A stretch of DNA of 64,000 nucleotides from Trichothecium roseum (taxonomy: Eukaryota > Ascomycota > Sordariomycetes > Hypocreales). Positions 1-11,894 of the stretch are shown one piece after another (within the stretch, counting starts at the first letter, position 1; every line of letters starts with the position of its first letter). The notes below the pieces were generated by a model. That model was not told where the DNA came from and did no database searches. It saw nothing but the letters and a program-made list of their open reading frames with translations. The stretch spans positions 2,728,001 to 2,792,000 of the forward strand of contig CM047942.1 in the NCBI GenBank assembly GCA_026184415.1, read 5' to 3'. Made by a program: the position numbers and the translations under genes.

Positions 1-560
1 ACCGACGGCGCCGGCGACGAAGGACTTGACGAAGGCATCGTCGGTCATGTCGCCGGGGGCGGCGTGGACCTGGGCTCTGGGGTTGATGTCCCTGAGGGCA
101 TCATGGGTGTCGGCGAGGGTGCCTCGGTTGAGGTCTGTGATGGCGAAGCGGTGGCATCCTGCCCTTGCAAAGGCTCTGGCTACGGCGGCGCCAATTCCTG
201 CAGCATGATTTTTTTTTGTTAACGTTTCGTTGGCTCTAAAAGTTTCAGATGGGATGGAGGGGAGGGGAGGGAAGCTGCATGCTCCGGTTTCGAACTTGGA
301 GACTAGAGTAGGAGTAACAGCATCAGCAGTATGAAGTCGTAGTGGTAACTCCGTACTACTACTAGTACTACTACTAGTAGTAGTACTACTGACTGCCTTG
401 CCTGCCCTGCCTACCACTTCACTGCTGCTGCTAGTACTGCTAGTACTGCTAGCAGAAGCAGGAACAGGAGCTAATGCTACTTGCTGCTGCTGCATATACA
501 CGTACCTGTACCGCCGGCGCCAGTGATTAAAGCGACGCCAGAAAGACCGGATAAAGCCAT
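1..560 (-). CDS. Short-chain dehydrogenase/reductase, 5' part (cut by window edge)
   Basis: Partial gene read on the minus strand. Exon 1 is 506-560 (ATG at 560-558) and exon 2 runs from 197 off the window edge at 1; the intron is 198-505. The splice joins codons to give the N-terminal glycine motif TGAGGTGIG, the TGxxxGIG dinucleotide-binding signature of classical NAD(P)-dependent SDR enzymes. The next segment, with an acidic residue in AITDLN at the end of beta-strand 2, suggests NAD rather than NADP preference, which is inference. The catalytic Tyr-x-x-x-Lys lies outside the window, so the substrate cannot be named. The 308-bp intron is long for this genome and holds (TAC)/(TAG) triplet repeats plus one CTCCGTA heptamer. 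An epimerase-type Rossmann enzyme is the main alternative. Confidence 0.8.
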
Positions 561-1660
561 GGCGGTGATGCTACTACTACTACTGCTAGTAGTGAGCTAT
601 TGGGCATGGTGACCCTACGAAAGAAGATGAACCTTTTTTTCGTCTGCAAAAGATCTCTCTCTTTCTTTCTCTTCTTCTCTCCCTATTTTAATATTTCTCG
701 CGTCCGGGGGGGTTATGGTGGGAGAAAAGAGGGAGGGGGAACTGGTGCTACTACTTTGTACTCCGTAGTAGTAGGACTGCAGTAGTAATACTCCGCGTTC
801 TGTACTACTACTTACAGCAATTTGTCTCCCCTCCCCTCCCTCAGCCCGGCACTGTCACGATTGGTGTTGCATGAGTCTTGTGCACCAGGATTTTGATTTT
901 TTTTTGTGGTAAAGGAAGTCACGTGTTGACAGGCATACTCCGTGCAGGCGTGCAGGCATACGAAGAGATTTTTGGTGAGGAGCAGAGTAATTAAAGCAAA
1001 CCCTGAACATGCTCCGTACGAGGGAGTAATATTCATAAGAAATCCATATTTTGCTCCGTACAGTACACAAACATGCGCGGGCATGGGTTTGTAATTATTA
1101 CGGTATCGTTGTTACTATTACTGTATTATGAGAGCCGGTAATCCGTACTTTGTACTTCGTACTCCGTATATTACCATGTAACGCGACGCAAGCCGCGAAA
1201 GTAGGCATGAAGAGCAGCTTTTTTTTGGGCCGTACTTCCGGCCTCTGTACCCTCCCTTGCTTGTCCTCGGCACGAGGACTCGCCTCTCGCTTGTTGGGGC
1301 TGAGGCTGAGGCTTGGGGGAGAGAGATGCTTGTTGAAAGACGATTGAGAAAAATGAACAAGAAGATGATGATTATGATGGTGAAGGAGAGGAAAATGGAG
1401 AGACAAAATGGAGAGAGAGAAGACTAGGTGTACTACTATTACTGCTACTACCAGGTATGGTTTCTCGGATTTCGGCTTGTGCGTAGGTAGGTATTGGACA
1501 CGTGGGAAAATATGCGCGTTAGCCTAGGAATTTTGGCGTGTGTGATTTTGGAGTCCTCTTTGACGATGGAGGACAAGAGAGGGAAGGGGGAGGAATCACG
1601 AGGGTGATGAAGGCAGCCCGTCTCGCGCTGTATGCGCGACAAGCATGGCAAGTACCCATC

Positions 1661-1666
<6 letters not shown>

Positions 1667-1696
<30 letters not shown>
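1667..1696. repeat. (TG)15 microsatellite
   Basis: Thirty bases of uninterrupted TG dinucleotide in the gene-poor left part of the window. Short related GT tracts lie near 2069-2082. No gene overlaps it. Confidence 0.95.
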
Positions 1697-1700
<4 letters not shown>

Positions 1701-2594
1701 CGCAGGCAGCAGGCAAAGGCGATGATGCCAACAATTTTACGGAGTACTGTTGCGACGAAAGTACGGAGCTACTAGCAGGATGTAGCAATAGTGAGCGGGC
1801 GTCGTATTCCATCGGCTCGACGCAATTCGGTTCAGTTCAGTAGGGGGATCAACAAGGGGGGAAGAGGGAGAAGGTTGGAAAGAAGGTGACAGAAAAGGAC
1901 TGGTGCTGTTTGTGATGAATTAGTGTGTGAGGATGCATGGGTTTATTTTGTCTGTCGTTGCTAGTCATGGCTATGCGTCGAGCAAGGGGGACAGAAGCTG
2001 CTATGGATAACTCGCACTAAGATCGGGTCGGCATTCTGTACTTCCTTGTCGGCACAGGGAGAGAGAGGGTGTGTGTGTGTGTGGCTACCATATTCGACGA
2101 GTTGTGGTGATGAGTGACGAGCCGGACTGAACTGATCAGCCAGTAATGTAGCAAGCAAGTCAAAAGGGGGTGGGCAGAGGTGTAGAAAGAGAGAGGGATA
2201 CGGAAAGACTGACACTATTTCGGCGGGCAGTTCTTCATACAAAATTAGTCGATTTATTTGCGTCCACCATTGATGGCTACATAGTAGATACATAGTACTC
2301 CGTACTGCTAGGTATGACTAGAGAGAGGGCTGGAGACAAGAGGAACTGCCTTTCATCTCTTCCTCTTCCTAGGGACCTAGGGAAACCTCTATTTTAGTGC
2401 TCTCTCTCTCTCTCTGCACGCCCTCAGTACGTGTTAGTGAATGTGTGCCAGTAGCCAGTAGCCAGTCAACCAGTGTACATAGTCGGCTAGGGCCCGGCTA
2501 GCATGAGCTGGTCTGCCTCGGGCTGGCTTCTCGGCCGGTTGAACATGTATGTAGTCAGAACTTTAGTAGTACTAGCAGTGTGTATGTACTACCC

Positions 2595-2610
2595 TACTCC
2601 GTACTCCGTA
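2595..2610. repeat. Tandem CTCCGTA heptamer pair
   Basis: Two head-to-tail copies of the window's dispersed motif, TACTCCGTACTCCGTA, with a 7-base period. It stands for many single copies in the 0-6.2 kb region, for example near 347, 758, 1739, 3641, 4389, 4857, 4909 and 6137. Confidence 0.9.
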
Positions 2611-4224
2611 GTAAAATGCAGGACCAAAACTGCTAATGTAACGACGGCGAGCCGGCCTCTGCCGATCACTTTCTAGTTTTCTTGCCAGCGGGGGGGTTTA
2701 AAAAAGGGCCAACCTACCAACGGAGTAGGGTAGTCCTGATGATGTTAGGTATTGGATCCTTGATGGCCTATGAGCACTGAACAAAAGAGATAGAGAAAGA
2801 AGAAAGAAAAAGAAGAAAAAAAAAGGGTCCAGACCGGCGAGGCAATGTACGTGCGCGCATGACGGAACGCATAGGCACTGCCCTCAGGTACCGTGCTCTC
2901 TTCTTAGTACATGCATGCATGGCATGTAGTATATGTGCCCTGCAGAAAGAGGGTACCGTCGTTGCCTATTACCTAGCGCTGCTTACGGCGCGGAAAGGCT
3001 TTGCATGCAGGAGATTTGATATTGGGTATAGTGTTCGGCGATTTACCTAGTGTTATTATTATCATTTTTATACGTAACGAGAGTGTAGGAGCAGGTACAC
3101 AGTAAAGAGAGAGACGAGAGGAACAAAGCCGTTCATGGATATATCCCGTTCTTCAGCTCCGTGCCGTGTCGCCGCGGATATTTTGTTTTTAGCAAATTCT
3201 GCTGTGAAGAAAGAGCAGGGCCGACAGGGCCAACAACGAGTTGGGTTCGTAGGCTATTTGCAGCAACATGGGCCTTTTTTGTTTTTGTTTTTTTGGGGCG
3301 GCAAGCAAGTTTTCGTCTCGAGTTCGAGGCGGCCTTGGCCTGTTCGTTACCAAACTAGGTATTCCGCCTGTGGCCATTATTAGGGGGAGAGGACGAGGAT
3401 GTGCTGGCCGCTGCGTGTATGCGGAATCATCCTAAAGCTACGACATGATACCCCGTAGCAGTAGGAGAGCGGGAGAGGTACATGCATTCTCATATGACAA
3501 AGCCTGTTACTTCGATATGCATGTCTCAGATCAATTCCCTCACCACCTTCCGCTCCCATAGATCAACTTCCGGGGAGAGTTGGATAGTGATTGGCCGGGG
3601 AATACAATACGAAGCCGCATATTAAATGCTTACGGATTACGGAGTACGTACTGCATACATACGCAGTGGCACCACTTGCAACTTGCTTTGTTTTGCGCAA
3701 AGGTGACTTGGACATGGTATTCATAGGGAAGAGAAGAGAAGAGAAGAGAAAAGAGGATACGCTCCCAAAGTGTTGGTTTTAGATAAAGAACCCTTGATCT
3801 ATTGTAGTGGCAGTACTAGTAGTAGTTGTGGTAGTGGTGGTGGTAGTAGTTTGACGAGTTTAGGATTCTTGGGAAGATTCCCTGGACATGGCGAGGTAGC
3901 AACTCCGTAAAGGTGATAGTGATCATGAGGGGGTTCTGCATCTTTTGCTCCAAAGAGGCAGGATTGCGAAGCCAGCGTTCAACGGTTCCCATTTCCACGT
4001 CTCAACTGCAACCTTTTTCTTAACGACGCAGTGGTGGCCACTACTACTACTAGCTAAGGCTATTATGTAGTACCTACATTACTGCTCGGGGACACATGGC
4101 GTGGTACTCTACTCGGGGACATAAATATGATGTGTAGTTTTTTGCCGGCATGTTGACTCGTGGGAAACCGCTCTCGGTCCCCCTTTCGGAACAACGTGCA
4201 GTTGGCACGTCAGGAGGGTGGGAA

Positions 4225-4259
4225 GTGGGAGGTGGGAGGTGGGAGGTGGGAGGTGGGGG
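4225..4259. repeat. GTGGGAG tandem repeat (five 7-base units)
   Basis: Five consecutive 7-base units, the last slightly changed to GTGGGGG. The spaced G3 runs on this strand could form a G-quadruplex (inference). No gene is adjacent. Confidence 0.85.
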
Positions 4260-5121
4260 AGAGAGTTTAAACAAAGCCGCAGAAAAGTCCGCATGTGCAT
4301 ACAGACATACATATACGGCATGGAGGAAGCACAGCGGCGGCGCAGCCTCCCGAGCCACTACTAATAGTACAATCTATTGCATCAGCGGTACGGAGTATCA
4401 TTTCTCATTTCTCATATTCGGCGCCGAGGCACCTTTCCGATTGACACAAGCTTCGTTCCCGGGCTAGTACGTAGTGCTCCGTAGAGGTACGGCAGTAGTA
4501 GGCAGTAGCATCATTCACAGATCTACCCAGGGGGGAGGGGTGGAGAGGGCCGTTGGAGCAAAAGCGGAGGGTATGATGCCGCTACGGAGTGCATACATAC
4601 TATACTATGTAGCACTTTGGGCTATTTCGTCCGCCGCTAGCGACGGAGAGGAAAGGGGAAAAGCAGCAGCAGCAGCAGCGGGGATCATCGTAATGGATTT
4701 AGTATGCATGTTGGTTTGCGTAGTGCCTACCATGATCCTAATGTATGTTGCAGTGACACTGTTTGCGCATTTCGTAATAAAAGCCTTTTTGTTTTTTTTT
4801 TCTCGATATTCCTTCTTTTGCTTAGGCTCTGGTAAAAAAGAGTTTCTACTATGTACTCCGTAGAGAATGAGAAGAGAAAAAAGGGGCACCGATGGGGTTT
4901 CCCCATTGTACTCCGTAGATCAAAGCGTACATACTCCGTTCTTATCATTATGGCTCGCATACAACGCATCTCGCGAACGGATTGGGGGCCGCCTGGGGGG
5001 ACTGGAGTTTTGAAACACGGCAGGGCAAGCATGAACATGGCTCCATGACCACTCATCGACGAGGAGAAAAGAAAGGGAGAAACAAGGAGCACGTCAACAT
5101 TGTACAAGTTACCCAGTAGAA

Positions 5122-5174
5122 AACTCCGTACTCCGTCGATACTCCGTAATACTTTGCGTACCATTACTCCGTAA
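5122..5174. repeat. Cluster of CTCCGTA heptamers
   Basis: About 50 bases containing four perfect or one-mismatch copies of CTCCGTA in the same orientation, two of them in tandem. It is followed at 5258-5292 by a CT dinucleotide tract. Non-coding. Confidence 0.85.
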
Positions 5175-7763
5175 AGCCCAGAATAAAATAAAAGCCCGTG
5201 CTTGCGGAACGAGATTCTCCAACAATCGGGCCGTACCCGAACAGAATGATGTTTTCTTCTCTCTCTCTCTCTCTCTCTCTCCCTCTCTCTCTTTTCCGTC
5301 TCTGATGATTGGTGAGGATATTTCTCGTGACGAGAATGCCGAAAACGACGGACGAGAGGGCAACCCAACCTGCACCAGCTGATACCAATGACCATGCGTC
5401 TCTACGGAGTGCCACCACTCTTTACGGAGTTACCTAGTACTGCTTTGGTACTAAGGTGGTGGGAAAAAGCAGATGTAATGTCAGCTCCTGCATGCTAGTG
5501 GTGTCCTTTTTTTTCGGCCGATCCCGTGAAACTTGCCAGGCGTTTTTTTTTTGGTACACTTCTTGGCTTTCTGCGTGGCTTTGTTAGTGAAAAGGTACGG
5601 CGAATAGGGCGAGTTTCTGACCTGTAAAAGGCTGTACATGACTCTCTCTCTCTCTCTCCTTCTCTTCTCCTCCCCACTCTCTCTCTTTCAGTCTCTTTCT
5701 TTACCTTCTCACGTTCTTGCGAAGCGAATCAGCGCCCGTTCCCCGAGCGAGAAAAGACACAAGAAGAGGACAGCAAAGGGTAGAGAATGACATTCGGTGG
5801 GGCAGAGATTGGCGTGGTACGTGACCAACCCAAGTGGACCGGGGAGACCAGGCACTCGTCCGCCGCGGAGAGGGGCCGGTTGTCGACTAGGATGCTGTTA
5901 ATCTGGGCCCAAGGGGGCCAAGAAAGAGAAAAAGAAGCATTTTCCCTAAAGGACGATCCCGTCTTTGCCCTTTCCTCCCCTGGTCCACCTTGCGCCCGCC
6001 CGCCCTCCCCCCCCCTTGTATCGCTTGGGTGTCATAAAAGATGGAGATATCAACGCCCCGAGTTTAGTAAGAACCGCTGTCCTGCGTTCTTTTGTTAGCT
6101 AGTCCTCTTGTTGTCGCGTTGAAGATAGAGGGGTACACTCCGTACTCCGTAAGCAAGTAGTCTTTCCGTCCTTCCCCCTGGTCTAGTAATACATAGCTGT
6201 GGATTTGTTGGTAGATCCCCTGGCAAACTCGACGCATGGTATCTCGCTGGCCAGTCACGTATCGTTGTTTGAAGGGGGGACGGACCATGCGAGCCTGGCA
6301 ATCAAGCCGCCATCGACCATTTGGAGACTGATTTCAGAGGAGAGTTGATTTCGGGCCTTGGTGGTGAAATGCCTCCCCTCCCTTCTCCTGTTCCCCTCGT
6401 CCGGATTAACCCGAGGGTGCTGGGCTGATACCACACGCGGTGTTTTTTTTTTCTTTCTTCTTTTCAGCTGCGGCTAGCACTGCTAACAACTCGTGCGTAT
6501 GGAGCAAGTATGGAGTCGGTCCATGGCAAAGGTCACCTGCGTTCTGTAGGTGTCAGTTTGTATGCGCTCCATTGCAGAGAGGTATTCCGTACTGCCAAGG
6601 TAGTACTCCCGGGACAAGCTGCTGACCTGACATGTCTGGGCACGTCGGCTGTCGCCTCTTAGCCTCGACCTTTTCTGTCCCTTTTTTCTTTTTTTTTTCT
6701 TGACAAGAGAGTGGGAATGGACTAGAAGTAGGTACCCGAGTTGCATATTCCTACGGGAACCATTGTCTGAACCTTTTTCACTCTCTCACATATTGCAATC
6801 CTACCAATATTAATCTTCAACAGCTTTGCCGTCCATCCACACCCACACCCCCCCCCCCCCCTTGGCCCCTTTCTCTCTTCCTCCCTCCATCACCCCCCAA
6901 CCGAAAGCCCGGTCCGGTACCATATTCCACACACCTTAGATGGGAAGGGGAGTGGGCCACCCTAGCAAGGCCAATCACAACACCATTTCAAGTCCCCGGA
7001 TAGAGTCTCTCTTTTCGGTAAAAACGGCTGCCATTCGTAGTGTAGTTTTTTTTCTGTTAAACTAGTTTAGTGAAGACTGAAAAATAAACCCTGGCATTTA
7101 TTTATTTTGAATGAAAAGGAAGACGAAAAAAAAGAGGAAATATTGGGCCTTGTTGCAGACTGCAGGCTGCAGGCTACAGGCCGCAGACAAGACAAGGCTC
7201 TCTCTCACGTTTTCCGTTGGTTCAACCTCTTCCCTCTCTGCTGCGTACCTAGCATCGTAACTTCGTACTCACTCAACCACACCCCCCCCCCTCCCCCATG
7301 CTTCTCATCCCCTTGCCACATACACACACCCCCGTGCATGTCAAAACTCGTCATCAGAAATCATTCTTATATATCCCATCGGCTCCTCTTCTTCCTCCTC
7401 CTCCCCCCCCAAATAATCTCCACTTGGCGTTCTTCCCCGTCCTCCCCGTCGCTTAACCTCTCTCTCAGTCCTAGAAGACGATCGGATCTCAACTTTCTAC
7501 TCCATAACAGAGAAAGAAAGAAAGCGGTTATCTCGAAGCGACAAGAGTTGACGAAGATAACCCCACGATGCGGACCTGAGGCAATACCGGTCCACCGCCC
7601 CTCTCTCTCTCCCCTTGTATTCTTTTCTTCTTTTCTTTTTGGAACACGAAAGCGAAATAGTTTTGGGGGGGAACGACAATTATTGGCTTAAGAAAAAGCA
7701 GGAAAGGCAAAGAAAAAGAGGGGGGAAAAAAGGGGGAAAAGGGATCATAGGAAAGGGAACGAG

Positions 7764-9598
7764 ATGGGTGACGCGACTGCGTCGTACCCGGGCGTCGCCG
7801 CGCCCCCCGAGGGCATCGTCCCCGACGTCGACAACCCCCAGGACGGGAACCACTCGCTGCTGCTGGGCTGGCTGGTCACGGCCACGGCGCTCACCACGAT
7901 TTTCTTCTTCGCCCGCGTGTACGCCAAGGTCGTGTACCTCAAGAGGATCGTGTCCGAAGACAGTACGCTTTCCTCCTCCTCCCTCCTCAGGCCCCCATCG
8001 GCCCTTGATTCCTACCTCTGCACCCGGGATTCTTGAGATGAGCTGACTTTTATCTTTTATAGTTACATGCGCGATAGCTTGGGTAAGGTGCCACGGGGAT
8101 GAAAAAGGGGACGTCGAGGAAATTCGAGAAAAAGAAGAAGAAAGAGGAGAGAGAATGAATTTGGGCTCACGAATGTTTTTTCCCCACTACAGTTTCTATT
8201 CGTGATATATTCCGCCACGACCGCCGTCTGTAAGTCATTCTTTTTATTTTTTATTTTTACGGATTTGCTCTTTGTTTACTTCAGGGGGGTGTAAACCACA
8301 AAAAAAAGGGGGGGTAATTGGAAATGCTGACGTCGGTTGGAATGGTTTGCAGGTCTTTACTACGGGCAAGGCCACCACGCGTGGGAGATAACGCCCGAAA
8401 ACTACGCCGAGATCCGAAAAGTGAGTTTGGAATGCCAAGAAAAGAGGATGGATAGCATATCGATGGAAGGGGGGGGAGAAGAAGAAAAAGAGAGAGAGAA
8501 GGAAAGAAAGAAGCTGACAATTGTTTTTCCAGTGGCTCTACGCCGGCACCATCGTCTACTGCCCGGCGTCGTACTTCACAAAGGTCACCCTCCTCCTCCT
8601 CATAGCCCGCGTCTTCGCCGTCCGCGAGTGGGTGTCCAAGGGCATATACTGGTTCATCGGCGGCCTCCTCGTGGCCTACCTGCCCATCCAGATCGTCAAG
8701 ATCTTCGTCTGCAGCCCCATCCGGGCCTACTGGGACGAGTCGGTCGAGGGCAAGTGCCTGAACCAGACGCAGCTCTTCTACGCCGACATCTCCCTCGCCA
8801 TCCTCACCGACTTCGTCATCCTCGTCATCCCCATCCCGCTGACCTGGGCGCTGCGCGCCACCGGCTGGATGAAGCTCAAGGTCGTCGTCCTGCTGGGCGC
8901 CGGCGGGGCCGCCACGGGCGTCACGAGCTACAGGCAGTGGCTCGCCGTGCAGTACATGACTTCCGACGACCTCACGGCCGACTTTAGCGTCATTGTCGTC
9001 ACTGTGTAAGTACCAATTCCCCCTCCCCCTTCTCTGTCCGGGGGAGAGAAAGAGCAGCAGCGTATAAGATGTGAAGAGAGAGAGAGAGAGAGAGAGAGCA
9101 TAGAAGCTAACCCACTTGCCAAGGCTACTCGAACTCGGCATCGGCCTTGTGTGCTCCTGCTTCCCCGTCCTTAACAAGCTCTCGGAGCGCTGGCGCAACC
9201 CCCGCCACTCCTCGTCCTACGTCACCCCCCTATCCGGTTGGAAGCTCCCCTTCATCCGCATAAACCACAGCTCCCACTCCCGCGGCCCCGACAACAACAA
9301 CAACAACGGTGGGCCGCAGGCTCTACCAAACGGCCTGGAACTCTCCGTCCCCGACTCCGACCGCAGCCACGGGTCCTCCACCAAGAAGGAGGAGATCGTC
9401 TCCTCGGGCTTCGTGTTTCGCCACGGGCCGGGGGAGCTCAACTCCGTCGTCGGGCGCGAGGAGGGCTGGCTCGTCTCGAATACCGGCGGGGAGGCCGGCG
9501 GCAACGCCGCTGCCTCTACCTCCGCTGCCGCTACCGCTAGAACCGAGGACCTAGAGAGCGGCCAGGGGCGAGATAGCACGTCGTATCGACCTCAATAG
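7764..9598 (+). CDS. Fungal rhodopsin-fold seven-helix integral membrane protein
   Basis: Six exons: 7764-7962, 8063-8082, 8193-8229, 8353-8420, 8533-9005 and 9124-9598, giving 423 residues. Exon 2 is only 20 nt, but all phases join correctly. Seven hydrophobic segments are visible, roughly residues 31-52, 67-86, 113-136, 144-164, 187-213, 222-242 and 257-281. Typical family features are the YGQGHHAWEI loop before helix 3, WMKLKVVVLLGAGG before helix 6 and a conserved Cys pair (CSPIRAYWD, GKCLNQ). These mark the large ascomycete rhodopsin-domain family that also includes PTH11-type receptors. No CFEM domain precedes the helices and no retinal-binding lysine is evident, so a light-sensor role is not supported. 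The cytosolic tail from about 285 is Ser/Asn/Gly-rich. Receptor or sensing function is family-level inference; the ligand is unknown. Confidence 0.88.
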
Positions 9599-10212
9599 CG
9601 TCCGTTCGTCTGTTATCTGATTTTATTCCGTCCATATATGAGCGCATTCCCAAACGTAATGGAAAGATGTGGAAATGAGGAGCAAAAAATATGTATTGGC
9701 GGTGACTGGTTTAGTCAAGCCGGCTTGACATTTACACAAGCTGTTGTTTTCGTTGTTGATGTTGTTGAAAAGAAGAAGAGATACCCCCCCTATGTTGTAC
9801 AAGGTGATGACGAATCTTTTTTGTTGTTTTATTATCATCCCCCTTCTTTTTTGTATCAGTCTTGGTTTCCCTATTTGTCAATTTCGTTGCTTTGGTTGGA
9901 CATAAATTTTTTTCCCAACGATTGATATGAAAGGAAAAGGCGAGCAACAGCAGCCTCGAGGCCCGCATCTGCAGACTTACATACGCAACACAACCCCCTT
10001 CACCGATTACCAAGTTGTGATGATGAACATTACACGAAAAAAAAAATGCAAAGAAAACATTAGATTAGCAAAGCTCGGAAATAATGATCAATCATTTCTC
10101 GTTAAAATTTTGTTCCGACTATGGGAAAAAAACACAAAATGCACGCTCATTCAGTCATCATATCTGGCTTCAATTTTTTTTTTATACGTATACATGGTGT
10201 ATGCCAAGTCCT
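9599..10212. other. Intergenic region between convergent genes
   Basis: A 614-bp AT-rich region holding the 3' ends of the seven-helix gene (plus) and the permease gene (minus). No conserved open frame or structured element was seen. Confidence 0.6.
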
Positions 10213-11894
10213 TCATGACGAATTCGAATTATCAGCGCAGGAAAACCCTCCGCCAATCTCGCCGTTTGCGTACGCGTCGACGATGCTCTGGATAACACCA
10301 TACGTCCCGCCAACGGTCAGGAAGGCGGCGAGCAGTATCATGAACCAGTTCAGCCAGTACGCAGTGGCCATCCACCAGTTGCCGGTCCGGTAGTGCTTGT
10401 GGTCGTATATCCAGAGGTAGCCCGGCAACCCCAGAGCCAGCGGGGCAAACGTCAAGCTGCCGCACAAGGCGACGAGATAGTTGAAGATCGGGATACCCGT
10501 GGCCAGCAGGAAGGAGATGACGGACAGCGACAACGTGCATCCCAGCCAGGCCACCCAGTGGACTGCGCTGTTCTTCTGGAGATGGTCTGAGTTGCGGAGA
10601 ATACGGACGAAGAGGTACTTGGACGCTGTGTGGATCCAGAGGCACGCGCTGACCAGCAGACCGATGATACCAATGCCGTAGGCCACCTTCTTGATGGTGT
10701 CGCCGGCGCTGCCCAGAGACGGCGATGCCACCCACTGGCCGCACCATCGGTAGACCACGAGAGAAAACGTTAGGTACGAAGCCGTAACAATACCCATGCT
10801 GAGGTACACGGCCTTGTTGTAATCGCGCGGCCTGCGCATCTCCGAGATGACGGGCAAAAAAGCAGAAGTCCCCGCGCCGGCACTGAAGATGGTGGCTACC
10901 GACGTGATGCCGGCAGCAAAGGTCGGGTTCCCGATAACGTGGTACCCGAGCTCATAGTCCCCTGTCTGAGGAGCCGCAGCAGGGCGGTCCCTTGTGGTGA
11001 CGCCAACGCTGTAAACGGAGAAGATGAATTGTTAGCAATGCAAATAATCCCACGTTGTACGGAATATGGAGCACATGGAGTGAGTGGACTAGGCGTTCTT
11101 TTCCTGTTGTCTGTTTTTCCTCCCTTCTTTTTCCGCCTTCGTTCCATATACTCCGTCTTGGTAGATTCACAACTTACACGACAATAAAGATGGCAATGTA
11201 TATGGACAGAAATCCTGCCCATGTGAGCCAGGCAATCTTCTCAAACTTGCGAACGCTAGCAAGGATGAAGATGATGATGGTCGCAATGATCAAAAAGTAG
11301 TTGGTGCATAGCGCGTGGTTGGATAGGGCGTTGAGGGCGACGGAGCTCCCGACGATGCCGGAGGCGGAGGCAATGGCCCACGTCACCAAAAAGAGGATGC
11401 CCATCACTTCCTTGAGCCACGGGCCGCCGACTACCTGAGCCATATCGGCGATGGAGTGGCACCCAGCATGATTATTTCGAAAATTTCCTTGGACAATGGC
11501 GCAGTAGGTGTTAATGGCCATCCAACCCACCACGTTGATGGCTCCAGGAAAGGCTCCGAGCACAAACATTGCCGAGGGGATGGACAAGACACCCGTGGCA
11601 AAGATGGCTGTATATATGCAGCAATGGCCGGTTAGGATGCGTATTCCAAGGGAAGGGAAAAAGGGGGGGGGGGGGGGGTAGTAGTAATAGTCATGGTGAT
11701 GAAGACTTACCTTTCAGGAAGATGACAGAGGCATGAATCCATTCAACAGTTCGAAAGTCGACAGCACCATCCTCCTTCTTGAAAACCTCGAAGTCATTGT
11801 CACCCCTCTCCAGTTTTGAATTGTCAACAATGGGATTCTTGTCAGACTGTTGTACGGCGGGCGCAATGGCCTCTGACTTGTCTGTCCCTGACAT
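10213..11894 (-). CDS. Amino acid permease, AAAP family (MTR-type neutral amino acid transporter)
   Basis: Three exons read on the minus strand: 11711-11894, 11178-11607 and 10213-11008, giving 469 residues. After a hydrophilic N-terminus, the segment FKKEDGAVDFRTVEW leads into the first membrane helix, as in Neurospora MTR-like permeases. About eleven hydrophobic segments follow, including ATGVLSIPSAMFVLGAFPGA, IFLVTW-type helix 3 and the C-terminal pair around IFNYLVALCGSLTFAPL and WFMILLAAFLTVGG. This matches the Aa_trans family: proton-coupled uptake of neutral or aromatic amino acids at the plasma membrane (family knowledge). Exact substrate is not determined. Intron 1 (11608-11710) contains a 16-base G run on the plus strand. 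Confidence 0.9.
11663..11678. repeat. G16 homopolymer inside permease intron 1
   Basis: Sixteen consecutive G on the plus strand (C on the transcribed strand), between donor and acceptor of the first intron of the permease gene, next to a short (TAG)n stretch. It belongs to a set of similar tracts found only outside exons. Confidence 0.9.

Larger units (their letters stand above)
561..7763. other. 7.2-kb gene-poor, repeat-rich intergenic region
   Basis: I found no open frame here with family resemblance, splice-joined continuation or GC-rich third positions. The stretch contains simple repeats: (TG)15 at 1667-1696, a GGGAGGT-type tandem at 4225-4259, a CT tract near 5258-5292, C14 at 6848-6861 and scattered TAC/TAG triplets. 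It also holds the densest set of CTCCGTA/TACGGAG heptamers in the window. The last 700 bp (about 7.05-7.76 kb) are pyrimidine-rich and probably form the promoter and 5' UTR of the gene starting at 7764. Confidence 0.6.

Noticed and set aside
4727..5395. 222-codon minus-strand frame
   Set aside because: Its middle is a Arg-Glu alternation translated from the CT microsatellite, and it runs through several CTCCGTA heptamers. No domain or coding composition.
7107..7691. 194-codon plus-strand frame upstream of the seven-helix gene
   Set aside because: Pro/Ser/Leu-rich translation of a pyrimidine-rich leader; no splice continuation and it ends before the real start at 7764.
8281..9198. 305-codon minus-strand frame
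   Set aside because: Antisense shadow of the seven-helix gene, rich in Gly/Asp/Val/Glu from GC-rich third positions.
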